Assembly: GCF_030254645.1 (NCBI RefSeq)
Contig: NZ_CP116346.1
Span: forward strand, 4,567,001 to 4,631,000
Direction: 5' to 3'
DNA: 64,000 nt
Origin: Paucibacter sediminis
GTDB lineage: Bacteria > Pseudomonadota > Gammaproteobacteria > Burkholderiales > Burkholderiaceae_C
Below are positions 48,812-58,492 of this stretch, piece by piece. The position numbers and the translations under genes are program-made. How positions within the stretch are numbered: the stretch's first letter is position 1; each line of letters opens with the position of its first letter. Below the pieces are notes generated by a model, which saw nothing but the letters and a program-made list of their open reading frames with translations, was not told the DNA's origin and ran no database searches.

Positions 48812-51504
48812 CAGACCGCGCCCTCCCACCAATCGTCCTTGCGGCACAGGCCGCGCACCGCGCAGAAGCCGCAGGCCTTGCCCTCCCCCAGCGCCGGCAG
48901 CGCCGCACCGGCCTGCAGCTCGGCCAGGTCGGCCTCCAGGCCCTGGCGCAGCAGCTCGGCCGTCTGCGCCACCTCGGGGTGCTCGATCATCTGCAGGCCC
49001 TTGCTGTCGTCCAGCGCCAGATAGGCGGCGCCCAGCTGTGCCGGCTCGGCCCCATCCACGTCATCTTTCGCGTCATCTTCCGCGCACAGCAAGGCATAGA
49101 CCGCCAGCTGCGTGTCCTCCAGCGGTCGCTTGAGCTTGGCCTTGAGGCCCTCCACCGAGCCGGTCTTGTAGTCCAGCAGCAGGCGCCGGCCGGGCTGGCC
49201 GTCGCGGCGGTCCAGCCGCCCCTGCAGGCTCAGCGCGCGCAGCGCCTGGTGCGTCCAGGGCTGGCACTCGCGCGCCTCTTCGCCGGCCTGGTAGCGCCAG
49301 CCCTCGGCCTCATGCGTGTCCAGCCAAGCCAGATAGCGCGGCAGCAGGCGCCGGAAGCTGGCGATATAGGGCAGGAATTCCGCCTCCGAAAGTCCCATGC
49401 GCGCGCGCTCGGCCTCGGCCGCGGCCAGCAGGTCGGCCATGCGCGGAGCGCCGGCTTCCTCGCCCTGCGCCAGCCGCTGCTGGTGGAAGCGGTACAGCAC
49501 GGCATGCAGCCAGTTGCCGTAGTCGCGCTTGTCCAGCTCCTCGCTGAGCTCGTCTTCCTCGCGCAGGCCCAGGATCTGCTGGGCGAAGAACTGGTAGGGG
49601 CAGTTTCTCAGCGCATCCAGGCCGCTGGCGCTGAGGCGACGCGGCAACTGGCCCGCGGCCAGGGCCTGGGCCCGGTGCGCGGGCTGGGCCTGCAGCGAGC
49701 GGCTGGGCCGCGCGTCGTCCCAGCGCGGCAGCGGCCCGAGGCCGGCGCGCTCGCGCGCGGCCGCCAGGCGCTCCAGCAAGGGGCTGGCCGCCAGCGGCTC
49801 GGCCCCGGCAAAGCCGCAGCGCAGCAAGGTCAGCGCGGGCGCGCGCAACAGCTGCACGAAGCCGGCCGCCAATTGCGCGCGACGCGTCGCCTGCTCGGCC
49901 ATGCCCAGGCTGCGCAGCAGCCGATCCGGCAGCAGCACCGGCCCGGCGGCCACCGCGCCCAGGGTCTGCGCATCCGCGCCGGGCAGCACCACCGCGGCAA
50001 AGGGGCGCAGCATGGCACGCGACAGCGGCGTGATCAGCACCTGCAAGTCCTGCGGCAGGGGCGGCACGAACTGCTGCGCCTCCAGCGTCTCGTTCACCCA
50101 GGCCAGGAAGTCGGCGCTGCCCAGCTGCGTGCCCTGCAGCGCCAGCTCGTGCGCGGAATCCGGCCAGGGCGCGCGCTGCAGCCACAGTGCCGCCAGCAAC
50201 TGGCGCCCGCCGGGCTGCTCGTCCAGCCAGACGCTGGCCTGCAAGCGCTCCAGCAGCCAGCCCAGTTGCTCCAGCCATTGCGCCAGGCTGCGCTGTGCGG
50301 TGCCGGCGCGCAGCAGGGCCAACTGCTCCTGGGCCTCCCGCCACAGGCCTGCGGCGGCGCCCTTGAGCTTGTCGGCCTGCACGGCGCCCGCCTGCACCCA
50401 GCCGAGGCGCCGGCACTGCGCCTCCAGCTGATCGACGGCGGCGGCGCCGCAGCGCTCGCGCAGGCTGCGGCCCAGCGCCCCCTTGAGCCACTGCAGCAAC
50501 TCGTCCACCGCGGCGCGCGGCTGGGCGGCGCGCAGCAGCCCCATCAGCTGGGCGGCCTCGGGCGTGGTCGCCAGGGTCCAGCCGGTTTCATCGCCCAGGC
50601 GCACCGCCTGGCGCTCCAGCAGGGCGCGCACCCGACGCACCAGCACACGGTCCTGCGCGATCAGGGCCACGGGCGCCTCGCGGCGCCCGAGATGTGCCAG
50701 CACGGCCGCGGCCGTGCACTGGGCCAATTCCTCGCGATCCTTGCAGACGGCCTCCCGCAGCGCAGCCGGCGGTGCCTGCAGCTCCTCCAGGCTGGCATCG
50801 GCATCCAGCAGCAGGCAGGCGACGCCCTGGGCTTCGGCCTCGCGCAGCAAGGCATCGCTGAGCGCATCGGCACCACCGGCACGCAGCAGCAGCCAGGCGC
50901 TGGGGCGCAGCCCGAACAAGGCGTCCGCGGCCGGCACCCGGCCGTCACTGGCGGCCCATTCCAACGCCACCAGGCTCAGCGCCTGCTCCAGCTCGGCCGG
51001 GCCGCCCGGCTGCCCACCGTTCAGCCCGCCGTTCAGCAGGGCCTGGCGCGCCTGCGGCCAGAAGGCGGCGCGCCCGCCCGGCCCCAAGGTCTGGGCATGG
51101 CGGGCGAAGGCCTGCGCCGCTTCCACCAGATGCTGCAGGGCCAGCTGATAGGCACGCGGATCGCGCTGGCGCAGTGTCTCGGCCCAGCTCTGCCCGGCCA
51201 GCAGCTGGCGCGCATTGAGGGCATCGATGGCCGCGTCGAAGCTGATCTGCAGGCCTTGCGAGAGCGGGCTGGGGCCCAGCGATGAGGCCAGGCTGGTGGT
51301 GGTCTCGATGCGGGGCGGCCAGCTCGCCAGCCGCATCCAGGCCCGGCGGGCAGGCGCGAGATGCTGGGCAAAGGGCAGCAGCAACACCGCGTCACGGCTG
51401 GCCAGCCCCTGTTCGGCGAGCCATTGCTCGCCCGCTTCGGCCACGCGCAGCCAGAATTGATCTGCCGCATGGCGCGCGTCCAGCGGCAAGCGCATCGTCT
51501 GCAT
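48811..51504 (-). CDS. addB: AddB-like helicase/nuclease subunit with Fe-S nuclease domain
   Basis: An 897-aa partner of AddA. The N-terminal half is an inactivated or weak helicase domain; the C-terminal PD-(D/E)XK nuclease has LLLDYKTGSVEGLKAKLK. Cysteines in LRNCPYQFF and the terminal CGFCAVRGLC form the four-cysteine set expected for the 4Fe-4S staple of AddB. ATG 51504 is preceded by GAGGGAATTC. It is divergent from trxA (185-base gap). Confidence 0.9.
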   Translation of the reverse strand: MQTMRLPLDARHAADQFWLRVAEAGEQWLAEQGLASRDAVLLLPFAQHLAPARRAWMRLASWPPRIETTTSLASSLGPSPLSQGLQISFDAAIDALNARQLLAGQSWAETLRQRDPRAYQLALQHLVEAAQAFARHAQTLGPGGRAAFWPQARQALLNGGLNGGQPGGPAELEQALSLVALEWAASDGRVPAADALFGLRPSAWLLLRAGGADALSDALLREAEAQGVACLLLDADASLEELQAPPAALREAVCKDREELAQCTAAAVLAHLGRREAPVALIAQDRVLVRRVRALLERQAVRLGDETGWTLATTPEAAQLMGLLRAAQPRAAVDELLQWLKGALGRSLRERCGAAAVDQLEAQCRRLGWVQAGAVQADKLKGAAAGLWREAQEQLALLRAGTAQRSLAQWLEQLGWLLERLQASVWLDEQPGGRQLLAALWLQRAPWPDSAHELALQGTQLGSADFLAWVNETLEAQQFVPPLPQDLQVLITPLSRAMLRPFAAVVLPGADAQTLGAVAAGPVLLPDRLLRSLGMAEQATRRAQLAAGFVQLLRAPALTLLRCGFAGAEPLAASPLLERLAAARERAGLGPLPRWDDARPSRSLQAQPAHRAQALAAGQLPRRLSASGLDALRNCPYQFFAQQILGLREEDELSEELDKRDYGNWLHAVLYRFHQQRLAQGEEAGAPRMADLLAAAEAERARMGLSEAEFLPYIASFRRLLPRYLAWLDTHEAEGWRYQAGEEARECQPWTHQALRALSLQGRLDRRDGQPGRRLLLDYKTGSVEGLKAKLKRPLEDTQLAVYALLCAEDDAKDDVDGAEPAQLGAAYLALDDSKGLQMIEHPEVAQTAELLRQGLEADLAELQAGAALPALGEGKACGFCAVRGLCRKDDWWEGAV

Positions 51505-51689
51505 GAATTCCCTCGGTCTTCGGATGGCCCGTGCGGCCCTTGAATCGCCCATCCGCCCGCAGGCCTGCAGGCTTTGTGTCAGAATCATTGTGCACTGATC
51601 TCAGACCTCGCCAGCCCGTGCAGACGGCGGCACGAGGTCAACCCTTCAGGCCCAGGCGGCCGTCCGGCCTGCCGACCAAGGACCCATCC

Positions 51690-52019
51690 ATGAGCAGCGA
51701 ACTGATCAAACACATTTCCGACGCGTCCTTCGAAGCCGACGTGATCCAAGCCGACAAGCCCGTGCTGGTGGATTACTGGGCCGAATGGTGCGGCCCCTGC
51801 AAGATGATCGCCCCCATCCTGGACGACGTGTCCAAGGAATATGGTGACCGCCTGCAGATCACCAAGATGAACGTCGACGAGAACCGCGAAGTGCCCGCCA
51901 AGTTTGGCATCCGCGGCATCCCGACGCTGATGCTGTTCAAGGGCGGCCAGCTCGCCGCCACCAAGGTCGGCGCCCTCTCCAAGGCCCAGTTGACGTCCTT
52001 CCTCGACGCTAACCTATAA
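51690..52019 (+). CDS. trxA: Thioredoxin 1
   Basis: A 109-aa thioredoxin with active site WCGPC (Cys34, Cys37), the cis-proline in [14 protein letters not shown], and the usual C-terminal helix. It reduces protein disulfides and donates electrons to ribonucleotide reductase. ATG 51690 chosen because it gives the normal N-terminus. It is followed by rho, the usual order in Burkholderiales and many gammaproteobacteria. The trxA stop codon overlaps a TATAAT box that may serve rho. Confidence 0.97.
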   Translation: MSSELIKHISDASFEADVIQADKPVLVDYWAEWCGPCKMIAPILDDVSKEYGDRLQITKMNVDENREVPAKFGIRGIPTLMLFKGGQLAATKVGALSKAQLTSFLDANL

Positions 52020-52020
52020 T
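51990..52020 (+). promoter_or_regulatory. Possible sigma-70 promoter of rho within the 3' end of trxA
   Basis: TTGACG (51990-51995), 19-base spacer, TATAAT (52015-52020). The boxes are good but the spacer is two bases longer than ideal. A transcript from here would carry the 220-base rho leader. Confidence 0.45.
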
Positions 52021-52028
52021 CCCCTCAA

Positions 52029-52064
52029 CTGCCGGGCGCGCCTCATACGAAGAGCGCCCGGCAG
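52029..52064 (+). terminator. Stem-loop between trxA and rho
   Basis: TGCCGGGCGC and GCGCCCGGCA form a ten-pair GC-rich stem with a 14-base loop. There is no T run after it, so it may be a processing or attenuation structure in the rho leader and not an intrinsic terminator. The rest of the leader to 52248 has no clear signal. Confidence 0.5.
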
Positions 52065-52248
52065 CAGACTAGCCACCACGCCCGGCCTCACCAGGTTTTG
52101 GCGCGTGGACTCGGCACCAAGCTCCCAAGTGTTTTGTTGACGTGCCCCTCGCGCAGATGCGCGAATCCATCGGGCACAGGGCTCTGGTTGCCGCAGTTTG
52201 TGTCCTGGGTTCTTGGCTGGCCCTGGACGACCCAACCGGGTTTCCCCC

Positions 52249-53511
52249 ATGCATCTTTCTGAACTGAAAGCGCTTCACGTCTCCGCCCTCATCAAGATGG
52301 GCGAAGAGCTGGAGATCGACAACGTCGCACGCCTGCGCAAGCAGGAACTGATGTTCGCGATCATGAAGAAGCGCGCCAAGGCTGGCGAACAGGTCTTCGG
52401 CGACGGTGTGCTCGAAGTGCTGCCCGACGGCTTCGGCTTCCTGCGCTCGCCCGATGCCAGCTATATGGCCTCGACCGACGACATCTACCTCTCGCCCAGC
52501 CAGATCCGCCGCTTCAATCTGCACACCGGCGACATGATCGAAGGCGAGGTGCGCGTGCCCAAGGACGGCGAGCGCTACTTCGCCCTCGTCAAGGTGGACC
52601 GCGTCAACGAGCTGACGCCGGAGGAGAGCAAGCACAAGATCATGTTCGAGAACTTGACGCCCTTGTTCCCCAAGGAGCAGTTCAAGCTGGAACGCGAGAT
52701 GAAGGGCGACGAGAACATCGTCGGCCGCATCATCGACCTGATCGCACCCATCGGCAAAGGCCAGCGCGCCCTGCTCGTCGCCCAGCCCAAGACCGGCAAG
52801 ACGGTGATGATGCAGCAGCTCGCGCATGCCATCACCGCCAACCACCCCGACGCCCACCTGATGGTGCTGCTGGTGGACGAGCGCCCCGAGGAAGTGACCG
52901 AAATGCTGCGCACCGTGCGCGGCGAGGTCATCAGCTCGACCTTCGACGAACCCGCCGCGCGCCACGTGCAGGTGGCCGAGATGGTGATCGAGCGCGCCAA
53001 GCGCCTGGTGGAGCTGAAGAAGGACGTGGTGATCCTGCTCGATTCGATCACCCGCCTGGCCCGCGCCTACAACAACGTGCTGCCCAGCTCCGGCAAGGTG
53101 CTGACCGGTGGTGTCGACGCCAACGCCCTGCAGCGCCCCAAGCGCTTCTTCGGTGCGGCGCGCAACGTCGAGGAAGGCGGCTCGCTGACCATCATCGGCA
53201 CGGCCCTGATCGACACCGGCAGCCGCATGGACGAAGTGATCTACGAAGAGTTCAAGGGCACCGGCAACTGCGAAATCCATCTGGATCGCCGCATGGCTGA
53301 GAAGCGCGTCTACCCTTCGATCCTGATCAACAAGTCCGGCACGCGCCGCGAGGAGCTGCTGCTCAAGCCCGAGATCCTGCAAAAGAGCTGGATCCTGCGC
53401 AAGCTGCTCTACAACATGGACGAGATCGAGGCGATGGAGTTCATCCTCGACAAGATGAAGGCCTCCAAGAACAACCACGACTTCTTCGACATGATGCGAC
53501 GAGGCGGCTGA
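52249..53511 (+). CDS. rho: Transcription termination factor Rho
   Basis: A 420-aa hexameric RNA helicase. N-terminal helix bundle ([22 protein letters not shown]), cold-shock-like RNA-binding domain ([22 protein letters not shown]), P-loop [12 protein letters not shown] near residue 180, Walker [18 protein letters not shown] and the Q/R loop regions [42 protein letters not shown]. Terminates transcription at Rho-dependent sites. ATG 52249 gives the standard N-terminus. Rho usually represses its own leader; the GC-rich stem upstream fits that. Confidence 0.98.
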   Translation: MHLSELKALHVSALIKMGEELEIDNVARLRKQELMFAIMKKRAKAGEQVFGDGVLEVLPDGFGFLRSPDASYMASTDDIYLSPSQIRRFNLHTGDMIEGEVRVPKDGERYFALVKVDRVNELTPEESKHKIMFENLTPLFPKEQFKLEREMKGDENIVGRIIDLIAPIGKGQRALLVAQPKTGKTVMMQQLAHAITANHPDAHLMVLLVDERPEEVTEMLRTVRGEVISSTFDEPAARHVQVAEMVIERAKRLVELKKDVVILLDSITRLARAYNNVLPSSGKVLTGGVDANALQRPKRFFGAARNVEEGGSLTIIGTALIDTGSRMDEVIYEEFKGTGNCEIHLDRRMAEKRVYPSILINKSGTRREELLLKPEILQKSWILRKLLYNMDEIEAMEFILDKMKASKNNHDFFDMMRRGG

Positions 53512-53522
53512 GTCAAAAACAT

Positions 53523-53531
53523 TGCTATAAT
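53523..53531 (+). promoter_or_regulatory. Extended -10 promoter of rpmE2
   Basis: TGCTATAAT, an extended -10 element with a perfect TATAAT, lies 75 bases upstream of rpmE2 and just past the rho stop. No clear -35 box is seen. Confidence 0.6.
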
Positions 53532-53605
53532 CCGCGGTTTTCCGCTGTCGGAAAGTGCGCCACATGGTGTGGCCTGGCTCCCGGCACTGCAGCGAGAGGT
53601 TCTCC

Positions 53606-53866
53606 ATGAAAGACGGCATTCACCCCAACTACCGCGAAGTGGCCTTCGTGGACCAATCCAACGGATTCCAGTTCGTCACGCGTTCGACCGTGCAGACCAA
53701 GGACAGCGTGGAACTCGCGGACGGCCGTAAGCTGCCGCTGGTCAAGCTGGAAACCACCAGCGAATCGCACCCCTTCTACACCGGCCAGCAAAAGAGCATC
53801 GACAACCTGGGCGGCCGCGTGGAGAAGTTCCGCACCAAGTTCGCACGCCTCGGCATCAAGAAGTAA
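53606..53866 (+). CDS. rpmE2: 50S ribosomal protein L31, type B
   Basis: An 86-aa ribosomal protein with [29 protein letters not shown] and [26 protein letters not shown]. The zinc-binding Cys residues of type A L31 are absent, so this is the zinc-free (C-minus) paralogue. ATG 53606 is preceded by GAGAGGTTCTCC. In many bacteria the type B form replaces type A under zinc shortage; in Burkholderiales it is often the only copy. Followed by a good terminator. Confidence 0.96.
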   Translation: MKDGIHPNYREVAFVDQSNGFQFVTRSTVQTKDSVELADGRKLPLVKLETTSESHPFYTGQQKSIDNLGGRVEKFRTKFARLGIKK

Positions 53867-53906
53867 GACCAGCGTCGACTCGGGTCGATTCAACATCGAC
53901 TTGCAC

Positions 53907-53931
53907 AAAGGCAGCCTCGGCTGCCTTTTTT
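53907..53931 (+). terminator. Rho-independent terminator of rpmE2
   Basis: AAAGGCAGC, loop CTCG, GCTGCCTTT then TTT; a nine-pair stem with a T run 40 bases after the rpmE2 stop. Confidence 0.9.
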
Positions 53932-53943
53932 CATGGCGCCTTC

Positions 53944-55665
53944 ATGGTGATTCAGGGTCCGGCTCAGGCATCATGCGGACCGCAACCCCAACGAACAGAT
54001 CCGCGTGTGACCCTGCCCACCCCTGCCATCGTTCCCGAGCGCGGCGCCCAGCGCATCCCGCGCTGGATCCTGCTGTTGTTCTGCGCCGCCTATGTGTTGC
54101 CCGGCCTGGTGGGGCGCGGCCCCTGGCGCAATGCCGATCTGAGCGCCTTTGGCTTCATGGCCAGCGTGGCGCAGGGGCATGCGCCCTGGCATGTGCCGGC
54201 GATCGCGGGCATCCCGGCCGAAGGCGGCCTGCTGCCCTACTGGGTCGGCGCGCTGGCGATCAAGCTGCTGCCCTTTCTCTCAGCCGATCTGGCGGCCCGC
54301 CTGCCCTTCGGCATGGCGCTGGCGGGCGTGCTGGCCCTGGTCTGGTACGCCACCTTCCATCTGGCACGCACCGAGGCCGCCCAGCCGGTGGCCTTTGCCT
54401 TTGGCGGCGAAGCCCATGCCACCGACTATGCGCGCGCGCTCGCCGATGGCGCCCTGCTGGCCCTGATGGCCAGCCTGGGCCTGCTGCAACTGGGCCACGA
54501 GACCACGCCCGAGATCATGCAGCTGCTGGCCACGGCCCTGTATGCCTATGCACTGGCAGCCGCGCCGTTCCGGCCGCGCAAGAGCCTGCTCACCAGCCTC
54601 GTGGCGCTGCCCATGCTGGCGATGAGCGGTGCGCCGGCCGTGGCCCTGGGCCTGGGCCTGGCGGGCGCGCTGGTATGCCGTGGCAGCCACTATGAAGCGG
54701 TGCGCAAGCTGCTGCCCTGGCTGCTGTTGTCCAGCGCCCTCGCCGCGCTAGCCGCCTGGCCGATGGAAGGCTGGGCCTGGCGCCTGCGCGCGCATTGGGC
54801 CTGGGAGCTGCTGCCGCGCTACCTCAGCCTGCTGGGTTGGTTCTGCTGGCCGGCCTGGCCCTTGGCGGCCTGGACGCTGTGGCGCTGGCGCGGCCACCTG
54901 ACGCGCCGCCATATCCGCGTGCCCCTGGTGATCGCGGCCGTGCCCCTGCTCACCAGCCTGCTGATGAACGCCTCCGACCGCGCCATGATGCTGGCGCTGC
55001 CGCCCATGGCAGTGCTGGCGGCCTTTGCCCTGCCGACGCTGCGCCGCGGCGTCTCGGCGGCGATCGACTGGTTCTCGGTGTTCTTCTTCAGCGCCGTGGT
55101 GCTGTTCATCTGGCTCTACTACCTGTCCATGCAGACGGGCTGGCCGGCCACGCCCCTGGCCAATATCCGCCGCCTCGCCGATGGCTTCGAACCGCAATGG
55201 AGCGCCGCCGCCCTCGCGCTGGCCCTGCTCGGCAGCCTGGCCTGGCTGGCCCTGGTGCGCTGGCGCACCGCGCGCCACCAGCATGCGCTCTGGAAGAGCC
55301 TGGTGCTGCCCGCCGGCGGCGTGGCGCTGGGCTGGCTGCTGCTGATGACGCTGGGCCTGCCGCCGATCGACTATGCGCGCAGCAACCTGCCCCTGATGCA
55401 GCGCCTGGCCGCGCATCTGCCCAGGCAGGCGGGCTGCGTGGCGGCGCCCGGCCTGCCCCTGCATGTGCTGGCGGCGATGGAGTTCCAGGGCGGCTGGGCG
55501 GTTGACGCCAGCAAAGCGCTGGCGCAAAGCGATTGCGCCTATGCGGTCGTCAGCGTCGACACCGCCACTCGCGCCGACGCCAACTGGCAGGCGATCGGCA
55601 CGGTGAAGCGCCCGACCGAGCGCAACGCCAGCCTGGTCGTGCTGGCACGCCAGGCCCAGCGCTGA
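53944..55665 (+). CDS. Membrane glycosyltransferase (GT-C fold, ArnT/PMT-like)
   Basis: A 573-aa polytopic inner-membrane protein with about 11 hydrophobic helices. The early motif GRGPWRNADLSAFGFMASVAQG has the acidic residue in the first periplasmic loop (WRNADLS) used by GT39/83-type lipid-linked sugar transferases, and RLPFGMALAGVLAL follows. The donor and acceptor are unknown; lipid A or a glycoprotein are possibilities. Possible starts are ATG 53944 or GTG 54007; neither has a good ribosome binding site, and the first would overlap the terminator region. It is convergent with phoR (4-base gap). Confidence 0.75.
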   Translation: MVIQGPAQASCGPQPQRTDPRVTLPTPAIVPERGAQRIPRWILLLFCAAYVLPGLVGRGPWRNADLSAFGFMASVAQGHAPWHVPAIAGIPAEGGLLPYWVGALAIKLLPFLSADLAARLPFGMALAGVLALVWYATFHLARTEAAQPVAFAFGGEAHATDYARALADGALLALMASLGLLQLGHETTPEIMQLLATALYAYALAAAPFRPRKSLLTSLVALPMLAMSGAPAVALGLGLAGALVCRGSHYEAVRKLLPWLLLSSALAALAAWPMEGWAWRLRAHWAWELLPRYLSLLGWFCWPAWPLAAWTLWRWRGHLTRRHIRVPLVIAAVPLLTSLLMNASDRAMMLALPPMAVLAAFALPTLRRGVSAAIDWFSVFFFSAVVLFIWLYYLSMQTGWPATPLANIRRLADGFEPQWSAAALALALLGSLAWLALVRWRTARHQHALWKSLVLPAGGVALGWLLLMTLGLPPIDYARSNLPLMQRLAAHLPRQAGCVAAPGLPLHVLAAMEFQGGWAVDASKALAQSDCAYAVVSVDTATRADANWQAIGTVKRPTERNASLVVLARQAQR

Positions 55666-55669
55666 AGCC

Positions 55670-57028
55670 TCAGCGGCCTGCGGGCGCCATCGCGGCCTCG
55701 GCGCCGATCGCCAGATCGTCGTTCAGCCGCACCCTTGCGGCCGGGAACACCAGCCGGAAGCGCGAACCGGCGCCCAGCTCGCTCTGGATGTCCAGTTCGC
55801 CGCCATGGCGTTGCAGCACATGCTTGACGATGGACAGGCCCAGGCCGGTGCCGCCGGTGTCGCGCGAGCGGCTGCCGTCCACGCGGTAGAAACGCTCGGT
55901 CAGGCGCGGCAGGTGCTCGCGCGCGATGCCCGGGCCGTTGTCGCTGACGCACAGCTCACCCGAGCCATCCGCCTGGATGCGCCAGCCAAGCGTGATGGCA
56001 CCGCCCTCCGGCGTGTAGCGCACCGCATTGCTGAGCAGATTGCTCACCGCGCTCAGCACCTCGGCCTCCACGCCGGCCAGCTCCGCATGCTGTTCACCGG
56101 GCAGGGTCAGCTGATGGCGGCCCGCCGACAGCGCCAGGGCGTCGGCGCCCACGCGCGCCAGCAGCTTGTCCAGATTGATCCATTGATCGGCGGCCGGCCG
56201 CGGGCTGCCTTCCAGCTGGGCCAGGGTCAGCAGATCGCTCACCAGGCTCTGCATGCGATGGGTCTGCTGGCCCATCAGCTGCAGCACGCGGCGGCGTTCG
56301 GCCTCGGTGAGGTTGAGCGAACTCATGGTCTCGATGAAGCCGGCCAGCACCGTCAGCGGCGTGCGGATCTCGTGCGAGACATTGGCGACGAAATCGCGCC
56401 GCATCGCCTCGGCGCGCTCGCGTTCGGTGACGTCCAGCGACAGCACCAGGCGCATGCCCTCGCCGTAGCCGCGCACGATCACCTGCAGGGTGGCACGGCC
56501 GCGCGCATTCGTCAGGGTCAGGCCTTGCGCATACTGGCCCGATTGCAGATGCGCGACGAAGGACGGGTAGCGCACCAGGTTCGTGATGCGCTGCTGCCGG
56601 TCGCGCACCGGGTCGAGCGAAAAGTGATCGGCCGCGACGCTGTTGCACCAAAGGATATGGTCCTGCGCATCCAGCAAGAGCACGCCGTTGGGCGAGGCTT
56701 CGATGGCGGACAGGAACTGGTCCAGCTGCAGGCGCTCACGCTGCAGCAGGCGCTCGCGGTCGCGCAGCGCGCGCTCGAAGCGGTAACCCAGCTCGCCCCA
56801 GAGCCCGGTGTCGCGCGGCGCCTCGCCGTCCTGCGCGCCGCGCAGCCACTGGATCAGGCGATGGGCGCGCACCGCGTCCAGCATCACCAGGGCGCCCACC
56901 GCCAGGGCCGCGCCCAGGAGATGCGAGAGCAGCGGAATCCCCAGCCACTGCCCGACCCACAGGCCCAGCAGTCCACCCAGGGCGGCCACGATGGCCGAGA
57001 CAATGATGCGAGGCAGCAGCCAGGTCAC
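55670..57028 (-). CDS. phoR: Phosphate regulon sensor histidine kinase PhoR
   Basis: A 452-aa membrane kinase. Two N-terminal helices (residues about 4-26 and 31-50), a PAS domain (about 100-205, AIEASPNGVLLLDAQDHILWCN), HisKA with the phosphorylated His in FVANVSHEIRTPL (near residue 240) and an ATPase domain with NLLSNAVRYTPEGG, VSDNGPGIAREHL and GGTGLGLSIVKHVL. Senses phosphate status through the Pst system and PhoU and acts on PhoB. Starts seven bases after phoB ends, in the same operon. Confidence 0.96.
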   Translation of the reverse strand: MTWLLPRIIVSAIVAALGGLLGLWVGQWLGIPLLSHLLGAALAVGALVMLDAVRAHRLIQWLRGAQDGEAPRDTGLWGELGYRFERALRDRERLLQRERLQLDQFLSAIEASPNGVLLLDAQDHILWCNSVAADHFSLDPVRDRQQRITNLVRYPSFVAHLQSGQYAQGLTLTNARGRATLQVIVRGYGEGMRLVLSLDVTERERAEAMRRDFVANVSHEIRTPLTVLAGFIETMSSLNLTEAERRRVLQLMGQQTHRMQSLVSDLLTLAQLEGSPRPAADQWINLDKLLARVGADALALSAGRHQLTLPGEQHAELAGVEAEVLSAVSNLLSNAVRYTPEGGAITLGWRIQADGSGELCVSDNGPGIAREHLPRLTERFYRVDGSRSRDTGGTGLGLSIVKHVLQRHGGELDIQSELGAGSRFRLVFPAARVRLNDDLAIGAEAAMAPAGR

Positions 57029-57035
57029 AGCGTGC

Positions 57036-57737
57036 TCAGGCCGACAGCGCGCCGGCCTGCTGCGTGAGCCGGTAACCGGCGCCGCGCACGGTCTCGATCA
57101 TGCGCTGGCACTCGACCTTCTCGAGCGCCTCGCGCAGGCGCTTCACATGCACGTCCACCGTGCGCTCCTCGATGAAGACATGGTCGCCCCAGACACGGTC
57201 CAGCAGCTGCGAACGGCTGTGCACGCGCTCCGGGTGGGTCATGAAGAAGTGCAGCAAGCGGAACTCGGTGGGGCCCAGCTTCACTTCCACACCCTCGCGG
57301 CCGACGCGGCGCGTGCCCGGGTCCAGGCTCAGGCCGCCGACCTCGACCACGCTGTCCAGCGCCTCAGGCGCCTTGCGACGCAGCACCGCGCGGATGCGCG
57401 CCAGCAGCTCGTTGGTGGAAAAGGGCTTGGTCAGGTAGTCGTCGGCGCCGGCATCAAGACCCGACACCTTGTCGGTCTCCTCGGCGCGCGCCGTCAGCAT
57501 GATGATGGGCAGCTCGCGGGTGCGCGCCTGGCCACGCCATTGACGCGCCAGGGTCAGGCCCGAAGCGCCGGGCAGCATCCAGTCCAGCACCACCAGATCA
57601 GGCAGCACCCGGTCCACTTCCAGCTGGGCCTGGTCGGCGCTGCCGGCCAGGGTCACGTCGAAACCTGCGTGGCGCAGGTTGATGGAGATCAGCTCGGCAA
57701 TCGCCGATTCGTCTTCGACCACCAGTACACGACTCAT
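57036..57737 (-). CDS. phoB: Phosphate regulon response regulator PhoB
   Basis: A 233-aa OmpR-family regulator. Receiver domain with acidic pair Glu8-Asp9, phosphorylated Asp52 (VVLDWMLP) and Lys in YLTKPFS near residue 105; C-terminal winged helix with FRLLHFFMTHPERVHSRSQLLDRVWGD and EERTVDVHVKRLREAL. Binds Pho boxes, such as those in front of pstS at 62346-62374. GAGGAGAAACGC is the ribosome binding site. Confidence 0.97.
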   Translation of the reverse strand: MSRVLVVEDESAIAELISINLRHAGFDVTLAGSADQAQLEVDRVLPDLVVLDWMLPGASGLTLARQWRGQARTRELPIIMLTARAEETDKVSGLDAGADDYLTKPFSTNELLARIRAVLRRKAPEALDSVVEVGGLSLDPGTRRVGREGVEVKLGPTEFRLLHFFMTHPERVHSRSQLLDRVWGDHVFIEERTVDVHVKRLREALEKVECQRMIETVRGAGYRLTQQAGALSA

Positions 57738-57764
57738 GCGTTTCTCCTCTCCTCGCGGCGCGCC

Positions 57765-58472
57765 TCAGCGCACCATGTTCTCGACGGCGTCGGGCGTGTT
57801 GTGCCGCACGTCCGTGCCCTTGACCACATAGATGATCACTTCGGCCAGGTTCTTGGCGTGGTCGCCCACGCGCTCGATCGCCTTGGCCACGAACACCAGA
57901 TCGATGCTGGAGGAAATCGTGCGCGGGTCTTCCATCATGTAGGTGATGAGCTTGCGCATCAGGCCCTCGAATTCCTTGTCGATCTGGTCGTCCTGCTTCA
58001 GCACTTCCAGCGCGCGCTCCACGTCCAAGCGCGCGAAGGCGTCCAGCGCCTTGCGCAGCTGCGCGATCGCCAGCTCGGCCTCGTAGGAGAGGTCCGACAT
58101 CGGCAGGCGCAGCCGGCTCGAGATGCCCGAGTTCACCAGGCGCTGCACGGTGCGCGCGATGCGCGCGGCCTCGTCGCCCACGCGCTCGAGATTGGCAATC
58201 GTCTTGGAGACGGCGATCAGCAGGCGCAGATCGCGCGCGGTGGGCTGGCGGCGCGCGATGATGGTGGAGAGATCGCGGTCGATCTCCACTTCCATCTGGT
58301 TCACGCGCTCTTCCTGCTTGAGCACGGCATCGGCCAGCTCATTGCTGTAGGTGGTGAGTGCCTCCACCGAATGCGCCACCTGGGCTTCGACGATACCGCC
58401 CATTTCCAGCACACGGGTGGAGATGCCGCTGAGTTCGGCGTCGAACTGGGTCGAGAGATGCTTGTCAACCAT
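57765..58472 (-). CDS. phoU: Phosphate signalling complex protein PhoU
   Basis: A 235-aa protein made of two three-helix PhoU repeats (LSGISTRVLEMGGIVEAQVAHSVEAL; LPMSDLSYEAELAIAQLRKALDAFARLD) with the E/DxxxD metal-binding motifs. Links Pst transport to PhoR to keep the regulon off when phosphate is ample. Between pstB and phoB, 20 and 27 bases from each. Confidence 0.96.
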   Translation of the reverse strand: MVDKHLSTQFDAELSGISTRVLEMGGIVEAQVAHSVEALTTYSNELADAVLKQEERVNQMEVEIDRDLSTIIARRQPTARDLRLLIAVSKTIANLERVGDEAARIARTVQRLVNSGISSRLRLPMSDLSYEAELAIAQLRKALDAFARLDVERALEVLKQDDQIDKEFEGLMRKLITYMMEDPRTISSSIDLVFVAKAIERVGDHAKNLAEVIIYVVKGTDVRHNTPDAVENMVR

Positions 58473-58492
58473 GGGGTGATCCTCCTCTTGAT

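Noticed and set aside
45629-49024. A 1131-codon open frame on the plus strand opposite addA
   Set aside because: It is the antisense shadow of a high-GC coding sequence; the protein is His/Gln/Arg-rich low complexity with no domain, while the minus-strand frame is a complete AddA.
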